Source: an uncultured Mediterraneibacter sp.
GTDB lineage: Bacteria; Bacillota; Clostridia; Lachnospirales; Lachnospiraceae
Assembly: GCA_934309345.1 (NCBI GenBank)
Contig: CAKRDD010000016.1
Location: forward strand, 17,624-81,623
Length of the DNA: 64,000 bases
Reading direction: 5' to 3'
The notes below the pieces were generated by a model, which saw nothing but the letters and a program-made list of their open reading frames with translations, had not been told where the DNA came from and ran no database searches. Shown here in pieces: positions 36,072 through 45,496 of the stretch; the stretch's first letter is position 1; every line of letters starts with the position of its first letter. A program made the translations under genes and the position numbers.

Positions 36072-36605
36072 ATGAAATTAATGAAATTTAAAAGAGTTGC
36101 TGTAACTGTACTGATCGTACTTGCAGCATATCTGCTCCAGTGTACCTTATTCAATCATCTGGAACTTGCCGGAATTAAACCGAACCTGATTCTGATTGTC
36201 ACAGCATCCTTTGGTTTTATGCGTGGACAGAAAGAAGGAATGCTGGTCGGTTTCTTTGCCGGCCTTATCACAGATATTCAGTTTGGTACAATTTTGGGAT
36301 TTTATGCATTACTTTACCTGGTGATCGGTTTTGTAAACGGATTATTTGAACAGCTTTATTTTGATGAAGATATCAAGCTGCCGTTATTTTTGATTTCTGT
36401 CAGCGAATTTCTCTACGGTATCATCATTTATTTGCTCATGTTCATGTTGCGAAGTGATTTTAACTTTTTATATTATCTCAACCGCATCATCGTTCCTGAA
36501 CTGATTTACACAATCGTGATCACACTGGGAGTATACCCACTGATTTTATTTATTAACCACAAACTTGAAGCAGAAGAAAAAAGGAGTGCAAGTAAATTTG
36601 TTTAG
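36072..36605 (+). CDS. mreD: Rod shape-determining protein MreD
   Basis: A 177-residue membrane protein with five or six helices, including the family-typical GIKPNLILIVTASFGFMRG loop and GLITDIQFGTILGFYAL. It completes the MreBCD set. The last eight bases overlap the TTG start of the PBP2 gene, whose ribosome site lies in the mreD tail (a run reading KRSASK). Confidence 0.94.
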   Translation: MKLMKFKRVAVTVLIVLAAYLLQCTLFNHLELAGIKPNLILIVTASFGFMRGQKEGMLVGFFAGLITDIQFGTILGFYALLYLVIGFVNGLFEQLYFDEDIKLPLFLISVSEFLYGIIIYLLMFMLRSDFNFLYYLNRIIVPELIYTIVITLGVYPLILFINHKLEAEEKRSASKFV

Positions 36606-39477
36606 AAATATTTTAGACCGTCTGAAAGAAGCCGGAGCTTACCTGATGCAGTCAAGACTCGTTACTTTGATCATTATATTTTGTGTCAGTTCTTCCATCC
36701 TGATCGGAAGATTATTCTATCTTCAGATCGTAAAAGGGTCTGATTATCTTGAAAACTACGAATATTCTATCCGCCGGACGACATCCGTTGCAGCAACACG
36801 CGGAAATATTTATGACCGTAATGGAAATCTGCTGGCTTACAACCAGCTGGCTTATTCCGTGACAATTAATCTGTCAACCGTTGAAAACTCCATCACAACA
36901 GATAAACGTTCTGAAAAAAATGCGGCATTAAATAAAATCCTGGATCAGGTTCTTTCTATCGTAGAATCAAATGGAGATTCTGTTGTTTCAAGTTTTGGTA
37001 TCATCCTGGATTCCTCCGGAACCTATCAGTTTACACAGTCAAGCGATACCCAGAAGCTCCGTTTTATTGCAGATGTCTATGGAAAAAGAACAATAGATGA
37101 GCTTACAGAAAAGCAACAGAACCAAAGTGCAGCAGATATCATTCATTATCTTTGTACCGATGAAAAATATGGATATGGCCTTGATGACAGCACATTAGAG
37201 CCTGCTTATATTTTAAAGATCATCAACATGCGTTATGCAATGGCATTAAATGCATATCAGCAGTATATTGATACAGTTCTTGCATCCGATGTAAGTGACG
37301 AAACAGCAGCAGCAATTATGGAGAATAAGGACGTTCTTACCGGTGTTGACATTTCAGAAGATTCTATCCGAAAATATACCGATGGAATGTATTTTGCATC
37401 TATTATCGGATATACCGGACAGATTTCCCAGGATGAATACGATGCGCTGGACAAGGATGAAAAGAAAAAGTACTCTCTGTCTGATATTGTAGGAAAGGCC
37501 GGCATTGAACAAAGCATGGACAATGTCCTTCAGGGCACAAAAGGTGAAAAAACCGTGTATGTAGATAACCTCGGACGTGTAACTGATACTGTCAGCCGGA
37601 AAGATCCTGAAGCCGGAAATGATGTATATCTGACGATTGATAAAAATCTTCAGGAAAGTACTTATAAACTTCTGGAAGAGAAGATTGCCGGAATTGTTTT
37701 ATCCAAACTACAGAATGTTCTGGAATACGATACATCCAGTGTAGATGACTCTAAGAATCTGATCATCCCGGTCAGTGATGCATATTATAATCTGATTGGA
37801 AATTCCGTCATCGATTCCGGACACTTTTCAAGCAGTGATGCAAAAACTGCCGAGCAGCAGGTTTATTCCATTTTTCAGGAAAAGAAGACGGCGACGATTT
37901 CCGAGCTCGAATCAGAACTTCAGAACTCACAGGCCAGCGCATATACAGATCTTTCCAATGAAATGAAAGCATATATGGATTACATCTGTGATACCCTGCT
38001 GACAAAAAATACAGGCATCCTTATGTCAGATCAGATTGATAAGAATGATGCTACTTATATTGCATGGGCAAAAGATGAGACAATCAATTTATATACTTAC
38101 CTGAATTATGCGATTTCTAAAAACTGGATCGATACTTCCAAACTTGGAAGCAGTTCTTATTCCAGTTCAGAAGAGATTTATCAGGAGATTTTAAAATATT
38201 TAAAAGAATATTTAGCAGATGACAGTAATTTCGACAAACTTCTCTACAAATATCTTATAAAATCAGGTAGTGTTACTGGTGAACAAGTTTGTGCTATCGT
38301 ATATGAACAGGGTATTCTTCCTATGGATGACTCGACATATAACGGATTACTCAACGGAAAGACAAATGCTTTTTCCTGGATCAAGAGCAAGCTGGAAAGC
38401 CTTGAGCTTACACCTGGTGAACTGGCACTTGAGCCATGTTCTGCTGGTGCAGTTGTAACAAATCCAAATACCGGAGAAGTTTTAGCATGTGTTTCTTACC
38501 CTGGATATGACAATAATCGTCTCTCAAACGTAATGGATCGTTCTTATTATGTGAAGTTGAGCATGGGTATGTCACGTACCTTCTACAACAGAGCGACCCA
38601 GGAGAAGACAGCACCGGGTTCTACTTATAAAATGCTTTCTTCCGTAGCCGGTCTGACAGAAGGAGTAATTAACGGAAACTCCTATATCAGTTGTACAGGT
38701 GTATTTGACAAGATCACACCAAGTCCAAAATGCTGGGTTTATCCAAGTGCTCATGGAAGTCTGAATGTAGTAGGTGCACTGCAGCATTCCTGTAATGATT
38801 TCTTCTATGAAGTTGGTTATCGTCTTGGACAAGACTCGAATGGTAACTATGACAGTGATACCGGTCTTGAAAAACTGGCAAAATATGCAAAAATGTTTGG
38901 CTTTGATCAGACATCCGGAATCGAAATTCCTGAATCACAACCTCAGATTTCTGATTCTGACTCTGTTCGATCTGCCATTGGACAGGGTACCAACAACTAT
39001 ACTGTCAGCCAGATCAACCGTTATGTGACAGCTGTTGCAAACAGAGGAACTGTTTACAGTCTTTCTCTCATTGATAAAACAACCGATTCGAATGGAAAAC
39101 TGATCAAAGATTATACTCCGGAAGTTATAAATCAGATGGATGAGATCAGCTCAAGTACATGGGATCTGGTACACAATGGAATGGAAAGCATGGTGAAAAG
39201 CAGCTCCACCTTCGCCGGAATGGATATTTCCATGGGAGGAAAAACCGGAACTGCCCAGTATAGTAAGATACATGCAGATAATGTTCTGTTTGTCGGTTAT
39301 GCGCCGGCAGATTCACCTGAAATTTCAATTGCTGTCCGCATTGCAAATGGATATGCTTCTACCTATGCAGCTGAAATTGGAAGAGATATCACAAAAGTGT
39401 ACTTCAATCCAGAATCCGCCGATGAACTGCTTCAAGGATATGCTTCTTCTTTAGGAACTGCAGGAGCCGGTGATTAA
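36598..39477 (+). CDS. Penicillin-binding protein 2 (class B), unusually long
   Basis: A 959-residue class B PBP, the transpeptidase partner of RodA. The start is TTG at 36598, chosen because AAGGAGTG lies at 36581-36588; the upstream in-frame ATG at 36565 would add eleven residues inside mreD. One membrane helix near residue 20-40 precedes the dimerisation domain (ATRGNIYDRNGNLLAYN). The transpeptidase motifs are STYK at 675-678, SCN at 731-733 and KTG at 882-884. About 240 extra residues (roughly 370-610) separate the dimerisation region from the transpeptidase, against about 650 total in typical PBP2. Confidence 0.95.
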   Translation: MFRNILDRLKEAGAYLMQSRLVTLIIIFCVSSSILIGRLFYLQIVKGSDYLENYEYSIRRTTSVAATRGNIYDRNGNLLAYNQLAYSVTINLSTVENSITTDKRSEKNAALNKILDQVLSIVESNGDSVVSSFGIILDSSGTYQFTQSSDTQKLRFIADVYGKRTIDELTEKQQNQSAADIIHYLCTDEKYGYGLDDSTLEPAYILKIINMRYAMALNAYQQYIDTVLASDVSDETAAAIMENKDVLTGVDISEDSIRKYTDGMYFASIIGYTGQISQDEYDALDKDEKKKYSLSDIVGKAGIEQSMDNVLQGTKGEKTVYVDNLGRVTDTVSRKDPEAGNDVYLTIDKNLQESTYKLLEEKIAGIVLSKLQNVLEYDTSSVDDSKNLIIPVSDAYYNLIGNSVIDSGHFSSSDAKTAEQQVYSIFQEKKTATISELESELQNSQASAYTDLSNEMKAYMDYICDTLLTKNTGILMSDQIDKNDATYIAWAKDETINLYTYLNYAISKNWIDTSKLGSSSYSSSEEIYQEILKYLKEYLADDSNFDKLLYKYLIKSGSVTGEQVCAIVYEQGILPMDDSTYNGLLNGKTNAFSWIKSKLESLELTPGELALEPCSAGAVVTNPNTGEVLACVSYPGYDNNRLSNVMDRSYYVKLSMGMSRTFYNRATQEKTAPGSTYKMLSSVAGLTEGVINGNSYISCTGVFDKITPSPKCWVYPSAHGSLNVVGALQHSCNDFFYEVGYRLGQDSNGNYDSDTGLEKLAKYAKMFGFDQTSGIEIPESQPQISDSDSVRSAIGQGTNNYTVSQINRYVTAVANRGTVYSLSLIDKTTDSNGKLIKDYTPEVINQMDEISSSTWDLVHNGMESMVKSSSTFAGMDISMGGKTGTAQYSKIHADNVLFVGYAPADSPEISIAVRIANGYASTYAAEIGRDITKVYFNPESADELLQGYASSLGTAGAGD

Positions 39478-39503
39478 TTAAGATAACGAAAGGGGATGGG
39501 ATC

Positions 39504-40148
39504 ATGAGTGAACTGGTAACAATAAAAAGCAGTCATTCCGGTATAGAGCTGCGGCTTAATGCCAAACTCCCATTCCCGGATCTTTTGAAAGCTGTAGAAG
39601 AGAAATTCCGACAATCTGCTGATTTTTTCAAGAATGCAAAGATGGCAGTTTCATTTAGCGGAAGGACACTTTCCATCAGCGAAGAGGAGCAGTTAATACA
39701 GGTTATTACGCAGACGACAAACCTTGAGATTATCTGTATCATTGATCATGATGAACGCAAGGAACTGATCTACAAAAAAGCGGTAGCACAGTGTTTATCT
39801 GAACGTGAAAAATCAGATGGACAATTCTATCGCGGAACATTAAAGCGAAGACAGCTTCTTGAATCTGAATCCAGCATTGTGATCTTAGGAGATGTTGAAT
39901 TCGGAGCTAAAGTAGTTGCAAAAGGAAATATTATCATTCTCGGTACTCTCTATGGATCTGTTCATGCGGGAGCTGCCGGTGACAGGAATGCTTTTATCAT
40001 TGCTCTCTCCATGCAGCCACAGCGACTTGTAATCGGAGATATTGAAGCAAAACGTCAACTGATCTATCAGGACAGCCTTTCCATCAACGGACCGCAAATT
40101 GCAGTTGTTGACGGAAAAAGAATTTACCTTGATCCACTGATAGAATAA
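39504..40148 (+). CDS. minC: Septum site-determining protein MinC
   Basis: A 214-residue inhibitor of FtsZ assembly. The N-terminal domain (to about residue 100) is followed by the beta-helix C-terminal domain with RRQLLESESSIVILGDVEFGAKVVAKGNIIILGTLYGSVHAGA, the most conserved stretch of MinC. A GGGGATGG ribosome site precedes the ATG. minD and minE follow, forming the full Min system that keeps division at midcell. Confidence 0.95.
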   Translation: MSELVTIKSSHSGIELRLNAKLPFPDLLKAVEEKFRQSADFFKNAKMAVSFSGRTLSISEEEQLIQVITQTTNLEIICIIDHDERKELIYKKAVAQCLSEREKSDGQFYRGTLKRRQLLESESSIVILGDVEFGAKVVAKGNIIILGTLYGSVHAGAAGDRNAFIIALSMQPQRLVIGDIEAKRQLIYQDSLSINGPQIAVVDGKRIYLDPLIE

Positions 40149-40193
40149 ATCTTTGGAAAGACATAAGCATGGGAAATAGGAGGAATATTCAAC

Positions 40194-40985
40194 ATGGGTG
40201 AAGTAATCGTCATTACATCGGGAAAGGGCGGTGTTGGAAAAACAACAACAACAGCGAATATTGGAATTGGTCTGTCTTCAGCAGGAAAAAAAGTTCTTGT
40301 AATTGATACAGATCTCGGACTTCGAAATCTGGATGTTGTTCTTGGACTTGAAAATCGCATTGTCTACAATCTTGTTGACGTCATTGAAAGCAAATGTCGT
40401 CTGAAACAGGCAGTGATCAAAGATACGCGATTTGAAAATCTGTACCTGCTCCCATCTGCCCAGACAAAAGATAAGACAAGCGTATCACCGGAACAGATGA
40501 AAAAACTGATTGACGAACTAAAAGATGATTATGACTTCATTCTTTTAGATTGTCCGGCAGGAATTGAACAGGGCTTTAAAAATGCAATTGCAGGCGCACA
40601 GCGTTCCATTGTTGTTACAACACCTGAAGTTTCCTCAATTCGTGATGCTGACAGAATTATTGGATTACTTGAAGCTTCCGGAATCCGGAAAAATGAACTT
40701 CTGATCAATCGTCTGCGCGTTGACATGGTTCGCAGAGGTGATATGATGTCTGTAGAGGATGTCACGGAGATTCTTGCGATTGATCTGCTTGGAGTCATCC
40801 CGGATGATGAGTCTGTTGTTGTTGCAACCAATCAGGGAGAACCGGTAGTCGGCGAAGATTCCTTAGCCGGAAAATGTTACCAGAATATCTGTAGACGTCT
40901 GTTAGGAGAAGAAGTCCCGATTTCCGATTTTAATCATAAACCCGGACTTCGCAGTAAACTCTCCAGTCTTTTTCATAAGAACTAG
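40194..40985 (+). CDS. minD: Septum site-determining protein MinD
   Basis: A 263-residue membrane-associated ATPase. The deviant Walker A is GKGGVGKTTTTAN near residues 10-22, followed by IDTDLGLRNLDVVLGLE and Walker B FILLDCPAGIE. The C-terminal amphipathic targeting helix is present as LRSKLSSLFHKN. It is preceded by AGGAGGAA. The presence of minE right after suggests an oscillating Min system rather than the DivIVA-based one of Bacillus. Confidence 0.98.
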   Translation: MGEVIVITSGKGGVGKTTTTANIGIGLSSAGKKVLVIDTDLGLRNLDVVLGLENRIVYNLVDVIESKCRLKQAVIKDTRFENLYLLPSAQTKDKTSVSPEQMKKLIDELKDDYDFILLDCPAGIEQGFKNAIAGAQRSIVVTTPEVSSIRDADRIIGLLEASGIRKNELLINRLRVDMVRRGDMMSVEDVTEILAIDLLGVIPDDESVVVATNQGEPVVGEDSLAGKCYQNICRRLLGEEVPISDFNHKPGLRSKLSSLFHKN

Positions 40986-40996
40986 GAGGTCACATT

Positions 40997-41206
40997 ATGA
41001 GTGTACCTTCTGTTACAATTGCAAAAGACAGGTTGCGAAATTTGCTAATTACTGACAGAATTCAATGTACACCCGATATGATAGAATTTCTGACATCGGA
41101 TTTATATCAGACGATTTCTAAATACATAGAAATCTCCCCGGAACAATTTGATGTCAAAATAACACGCACGGATATACATATAAAATATACAGGAGAAAAA
41201 CATTGA
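40997..41206 (+). CDS. minE: Cell division topological specificity factor MinE (short form)
   Basis: A 69-residue protein matching the short MinE of Clostridia. The N-terminal anti-MinCD segment reads ATIAKDRLRNLLITDRIQCTP and the C-terminal dimerisation part has YQTISKYIEISPEQFDVKITRTD. The usual length elsewhere is about 85-90 residues, so the C-terminal part is trimmed. It follows minD by 11 bases and overlaps the next gene by four. Confidence 0.9.
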   Translation: MSVPSVTIAKDRLRNLLITDRIQCTPDMIEFLTSDLYQTISKYIEISPEQFDVKITRTDIHIKYTGEKH

Positions 41207-42333
41207 AATCATTTTTTACTAATTTGAAACAGCGTTATAATATTAGAGATTATAAAATCAGTCTGGTTTTTCTGGTCACTCTGATTTCACTGGTCGGAAT
41301 CCTTATGGTCCGAAGTGCAAGACCTGATTTAATGAATCGTCAGATTATGGGCGTTTGTCTTGGTCTGATTGTTATGTTTATTATCTCTTTCATTGATTAT
41401 AAATGGATTTTAAACCTATATTGGCCGCTTTATGCTCTGAATATTGTTATGCTCCTGGCTGTTTTGGTTTTTGGAACAAAAGTAAATGGCGCGAGAAGAT
41501 GGCTGAACCTTGGATTTACACAATTCCAGCCTTCCGACCTTACAAAAATCCTTATGATTCTGTTCTTTGCAAAATTCTTAATGGAACGAGAGCAAAAGAT
41601 TAAAGAACCCAAAACGATTATTCAGGCAATTGCTTTAATCCTTCCATCACTTGCATTGATTTACAAGCAGCCAAACTTGTCTACAACAATTTGTATTGCC
41701 GCATTGTTTGCTGTCCTTCTTTACCTTGGAGGATTAAGCTACAAACTCATTGGAACCGTTCTTGTAATCACAATACCGACGATCATTATACTGCTTGTTG
41801 TTGCAATACAGCCAAACCAGCCGTTCTTAAAAGACTATCAGCAGGAACGTATCCTTGCATGGCTGGAACCTGAAAAGTATGCCGATGACGAATCTTACCA
41901 GCAGTTAAATTCCGTTATGGCAATTGGGTCCGGACAGCTGACCGGAAAAGGGTATGATAATGACGCAACAACATCCGTTAAGAACGGAAATTTCGTATCT
42001 GAGCCGCAAACAGACTTTATTTTTGCAATAATTGGTGAAGAATTAGGATTTGTGGGTTGTTGTGGAGTCATAATTTTGTTATTATTAATTGTGATAGAGT
42101 GTATCTTAATTGGTTTGAAGGCCAAAGATACAGGAGGGCGGATCATTTGCGGAGGCGTTGCTTCACTGATTGGAATCCAGAGCTTTATTAACGTCAGTGT
42201 AGCTACAATGATTTTTCCAAATACAGGCTTGTCCCTCCCATTTGTCAGTTATGGACTGACTTCCGTAGTATGTTTTTTCATGGGAATCGGTTTTGTATTA
42301 AATGTAGGCTTACAGCCTAATAAATATCAGTAA
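41203..42333 (+). CDS. rodA: Peptidoglycan polymerase RodA (SEDS family)
   Basis: A 376-residue membrane protein with ten or more helices of the FtsW/RodA/SpoVE family, a lipid II glycosyltransferase that works with a class B PBP. Family marks are GARRWLNLGFTQFQPSDLTKI, the conserved EERILAWLEPE-like segment (here QERILAWLEPEKY), QPQTDFIFAIIGEELGF-like text (SEPQTDFIFAIIGEELGF) and LPFVSYGLTSV near the end. It is in the same run as PBP2 and MreBCD, which supports RodA rather than FtsW. Confidence 0.95.
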   Translation: MKSFFTNLKQRYNIRDYKISLVFLVTLISLVGILMVRSARPDLMNRQIMGVCLGLIVMFIISFIDYKWILNLYWPLYALNIVMLLAVLVFGTKVNGARRWLNLGFTQFQPSDLTKILMILFFAKFLMEREQKIKEPKTIIQAIALILPSLALIYKQPNLSTTICIAALFAVLLYLGGLSYKLIGTVLVITIPTIIILLVVAIQPNQPFLKDYQQERILAWLEPEKYADDESYQQLNSVMAIGSGQLTGKGYDNDATTSVKNGNFVSEPQTDFIFAIIGEELGFVGCCGVIILLLLIVIECILIGLKAKDTGGRIICGGVASLIGIQSFINVSVATMIFPNTGLSLPFVSYGLTSVVCFFMGIGFVLNVGLQPNKYQ

Positions 42334-42348
42334 AGAGAGGATACCACT

Positions 42349-42744
42349 ATGAATATCGGATTAGTAGCGCATGATGCGAAGAAAAAATTGATGCAGAATT
42401 TCTGCATTGCATACCGTGGGATACTCAGTAAGCATAATTTATATGCAACAGAAACCACCGGTATACTGGTCGAGAATGTAACAAACTTAAGCATTCACAA
42501 ATATCTTGCTGGACATCTCGGAGGAAAACAGCAACTCGGCTCACAGATTGAACACAATCAGATGGATCTTTTGATTTTCTTCCGTGATCCACTGACACCT
42601 CACTCACATGAACCGGATGTTAATGACATTGTTAAGCTTTGTGATATTTATAACATTCCGATCGCAACAAATATCGCAACTGCTGAAGCATTGATCCTTG
42701 CTCTTGACAGAGGCGACCTTGACTGGCGGGAGATGTATCGATAA
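42349..42744 (+). CDS. mgsA: Methylglyoxal synthase
   Basis: A 131-residue enzyme that converts dihydroxyacetone phosphate to methylglyoxal. The N-terminus MNIGLVAHDAKKKLM holds the conserved histidine and aspartate, and the catalytic and binding segment FFRDPLTPHSHEPDV is intact. The product is a bypass of lower glycolysis when phosphate is short. It lies at the end of the cell-shape operon after rodA, a conserved order in Clostridia with no obvious functional reason. Confidence 0.96.
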   Translation: MNIGLVAHDAKKKLMQNFCIAYRGILSKHNLYATETTGILVENVTNLSIHKYLAGHLGGKQQLGSQIEHNQMDLLIFFRDPLTPHSHEPDVNDIVKLCDIYNIPIATNIATAEALILALDRGDLDWREMYR

Positions 42745-42745
42745 T

Positions 42746-43777
42746 ATGAGTAAACCATATAAAAAGAAGAGAAGACGAAAAAAGCAACGGCATTCTGTCA
42801 GCCGCATACTTATTCCTGTCATATGTCTTATTGTTGTATTGTCCGGAGCTATCGGCGGAGTCTGGTATTACAAAGAATATGGTGGTGATCCTGTCCGGAC
42901 ATATGAGACAGCCACTTATAGCTCTAATTTATACCAAGGAAGTTTGTTTGCTGATGATTTATGCGTCGCTGCTGATGATGTGGCTCTCACTGGATTTGAT
43001 AATGAGGATTCTCTTCATGCCGCAGGATTATTCAATCTAAATGATAAAACAGTTGAATATGGATATAAACTTTATGATAAATTATATCCTGCAAGTACAA
43101 CAAAGCTTATGACTGCATACCTTGCTTTTAAGTACGGTAATATGGATGACATTGTAACTGTTTCTGACAGTGTTTCAAGCTTTGCCTCTGATGAAGTAGT
43201 CTGCAACCTGCAGCCTGGTGATACAGTGACACTTTATGATTTATTATGTGGTCTTTTACTTCGTTCAGGTAATGATTGTGGTGTTGCTATCGCTGAACAT
43301 ATTTCCGGAAGTGTAGAAGCTTTTGCTGAGCTTATGAACTCAGAAGCGAAAGCTCTTGGTGCCACTGGCAGTCATTTCGTGAATCCTCACGGACTTCATA
43401 ATGAAAACCACTATACAACAGCATATGACCTGTATCTGATCTTTAATGCCTGCATTCAGGATCAGAGATTTATGAACATTATTTCCATGGATTCTTATAC
43501 AATGAATCTTACCGGAGCAGATGGTACAACAAGAACATTTGATGTAGTCCCAACCAACTATTATTCCTCAGGGAAGATCAATGCCCCTGAAGGGATTCGT
43601 GTATTTGGCGGTAAGACCGGTACCACAGATGAAGCAGGATGCTGTGTGATCCTTTATAGCGAAGATCTGGAAAAGAATCCTTATATTTCCATTATTATGG
43701 GGGCTGAAGATAAGAGTTTTCTTTACCAGGAGATGAACCGGCTTCTTGAGGCTGGAGAAACAACTAAAACAGAATAA
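42746..43777 (+). CDS. D-alanyl-D-alanine carboxypeptidase (PBP5-like)
   Basis: A 343-residue peptidase S11 family enzyme that trims the terminal D-alanine from peptidoglycan stem peptides. The start at 42746 follows the mgsA stop; an in-frame start at 42698 lies inside mgsA. A very basic leader (KKKRRRKKQR) and one membrane helix near residues 20-40 anchor the enzyme. The active-site motifs are STTK at 117-120, SGN at 174-176 and KTG at 290-292. The usual C-terminal beta domain of PBP5 is missing. Confidence 0.93.
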   Translation: MSKPYKKKRRRKKQRHSVSRILIPVICLIVVLSGAIGGVWYYKEYGGDPVRTYETATYSSNLYQGSLFADDLCVAADDVALTGFDNEDSLHAAGLFNLNDKTVEYGYKLYDKLYPASTTKLMTAYLAFKYGNMDDIVTVSDSVSSFASDEVVCNLQPGDTVTLYDLLCGLLLRSGNDCGVAIAEHISGSVEAFAELMNSEAKALGATGSHFVNPHGLHNENHYTTAYDLYLIFNACIQDQRFMNIISMDSYTMNLTGADGTTRTFDVVPTNYYSSGKINAPEGIRVFGGKTGTTDEAGCCVILYSEDLEKNPYISIIMGAEDKSFLYQEMNRLLEAGETTKTE

Positions 43778-43792
43778 AGAAAAACCGATACG

Positions 43793-43860
43793 AAAAAGCC
43801 ATGTGGCACAGAGCAACAAATTAGAAGCTTTCATTTTTAATCTGTCCGCATGGTTTTTTT
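43793..43860 (+). terminator. Intrinsic terminator after the cell-shape operon
   Basis: AAAAAGCCATGTGG (from 43793) pairs with CCGCATGGTTTTTT (to about 43859) with G-T pairs, leaving a T-tract. The loop is about 40 bases, and the A-run upstream makes it possibly bidirectional. Confidence 0.65.
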
Positions 43861-43952
43861 CTATCTTATTTCATGTAATATTCTCCTTTACCGTTTCCTG
43901 TTTTCAGTAACGCTCTTTTGATTTATTAATATGTATTCTTCCCCTGAAAGGC

Positions 43953-43981
43953 TGGAAATATACACAAAAAAATGATATACT
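43953..43981 (+). promoter_or_regulatory. Candidate sigma-A promoter
   Basis: TGGAAA (43953-43958), a 17-base spacer and TATACT (43976-43981), about 40 bases before the HlyD-like gene. Confidence 0.6.
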
Positions 43982-44023
43982 AACAAAGTTAAAGCAGAAA
44001 TGACAGGAGGTAATATTTTTATC

Positions 44024-45418
44024 TTGGCAAAGAAAAAAAACAAGTCTGTAAATATAAAAAGATATAAGGCAAAAAAAGAATTTAATATTGGAATGTTTCT
44101 GTTTGCAGTTGTATTTATTTATCTTATTGTTACTATTACCGCATATCTTTTAGAAGATAAGCCTTCTATTTATGAAGTGCGGGAGGGCAGTATTGTGAAG
44201 GATAATACCTATACCGGATTGATCATCCGCCAGGAAACAACTGTAAATGCAGAATCAGACGGCTACATTAATTATTATCAGAATGGAAACAGCAAAGTCA
44301 AATATGGCGCACCTGTTTATGCAATTTCAAAGAATGCTTTGAATTTTGATGATTCATCTACGGAATCATCTTCAACTGCAGATCTTAGTCCCGATGTTCA
44401 ATCAGGACTTGTGACACAACTTCAGACATTCAATGAAAACTATGACAATTCCAACTTTTCAAGTATCTATACCTTAAAGAATGAGCTGCAAAATACATTG
44501 CAAAATGCATACCGCACAACTAAAACTGCGCAGCTTGCATCTGTAATTGAGAGCAGCGGACAAACTGTCACAACCGCTTCTGCCGGACAGGATGGAATTG
44601 TTTCCTATACGATTGATGGTTTAGAGTCCTTAACTGTTGACAATTTTACAGCAGATAATTTTAATAAAACAAATTATAAAGTAACTGAGCTTACCGATCA
44701 GATGAAGATATCAAGCGGTTCACCGGCTTACCGCTTGATTACCAGTGAAAACTGGTCCGTAGTGATACCTTTAAAAAAAGACACTGCAAAAGAATTTCAG
44801 AAATCTGATTTACAGAATGTGCAGGTCCGCATAGATAAAGACAGTGAAAAGATGTGGTCCGCTTTCTCTGTTCTTGAACGAGATGGGAATTTCTATGGTG
44901 TTCTGACCTTTGACAACTCTATGATTCGTTATGCATCAGAGCGTTTTCTGAACATAGAACTTATCTTAGAAGATGAGTGTGGCCTGAAGATTCCAAAATC
45001 TGCCGTAGTAGAAGAGCAGTTCTTTGTAATTCCTCAGGATTACATTACAAACGGAGGTAACAGCTCTTTAGAAGGTGTTATGGTTTTGGATTCAAAAGGA
45101 ACTGCCTCATTTCAGGCTGTTGATATCTATGACACCTCCGATGATGGAGAAGTTTATTTAAGTCGAGATCAGCTGAAATCCGGAACAGTGATTGTAAAGC
45201 CGGATTCTTCTGATACTTATACGATTGAAACAAAAAAACCATTAAAAGGAGTCTACAATATCAATAAAGGATACGCTATTTTTAAAAAAGTATCCATTTT
45301 ATGTGAAAGCGACGAATATTACATTGTTCAGGAAGGAGATTCTTACGGGCTTTCAAATTACGATCATATCGTACAAAACGGAGCCGGTGTTTCCTCTGAT
45401 GATGTTGTATTTCAGTGA
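44024..45418 (+). CDS. HlyD-like membrane fusion/periplasmic adaptor-type protein
   Basis: A protein of about 464 residues with a strongly basic N-terminus (KKKNKSVNIKRYKAKKEF), one membrane helix (about residues 22-42) and a large extracytoplasmic part with biotinyl-lipoyl-like strands (YTGLIIRQETTVNAESDGYINYY) and a C-terminal HlyD-like beta region (GLKIPKSAVVEEQFFVI). The start is uncertain: TTG at 44024 follows AGGAGG (44005-44010) with a 13-base gap, while the ATG at 44000 has no site. No partner ABC or outer component lies nearby; instead it leads into the ylmE-sepF cell-division cluster. Confidence 0.75.
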   Translation: MAKKKNKSVNIKRYKAKKEFNIGMFLFAVVFIYLIVTITAYLLEDKPSIYEVREGSIVKDNTYTGLIIRQETTVNAESDGYINYYQNGNSKVKYGAPVYAISKNALNFDDSSTESSSTADLSPDVQSGLVTQLQTFNENYDNSNFSSIYTLKNELQNTLQNAYRTTKTAQLASVIESSGQTVTTASAGQDGIVSYTIDGLESLTVDNFTADNFNKTNYKVTELTDQMKISSGSPAYRLITSENWSVVIPLKKDTAKEFQKSDLQNVQVRIDKDSEKMWSAFSVLERDGNFYGVLTFDNSMIRYASERFLNIELILEDECGLKIPKSAVVEEQFFVIPQDYITNGGNSSLEGVMVLDSKGTASFQAVDIYDTSDDGEVYLSRDQLKSGTVIVKPDSSDTYTIETKKPLKGVYNINKGYAIFKKVSILCESDEYYIVQEGDSYGLSNYDHIVQNGAGVSSDDVVFQ

Positions 45419-45496
45419 TTTGATTTTATAGCCCTTTGAAAATTGGATACAAAATTCAAAAGAGGATAAACAAATTTAAAAAAGGAGAGATAACTT

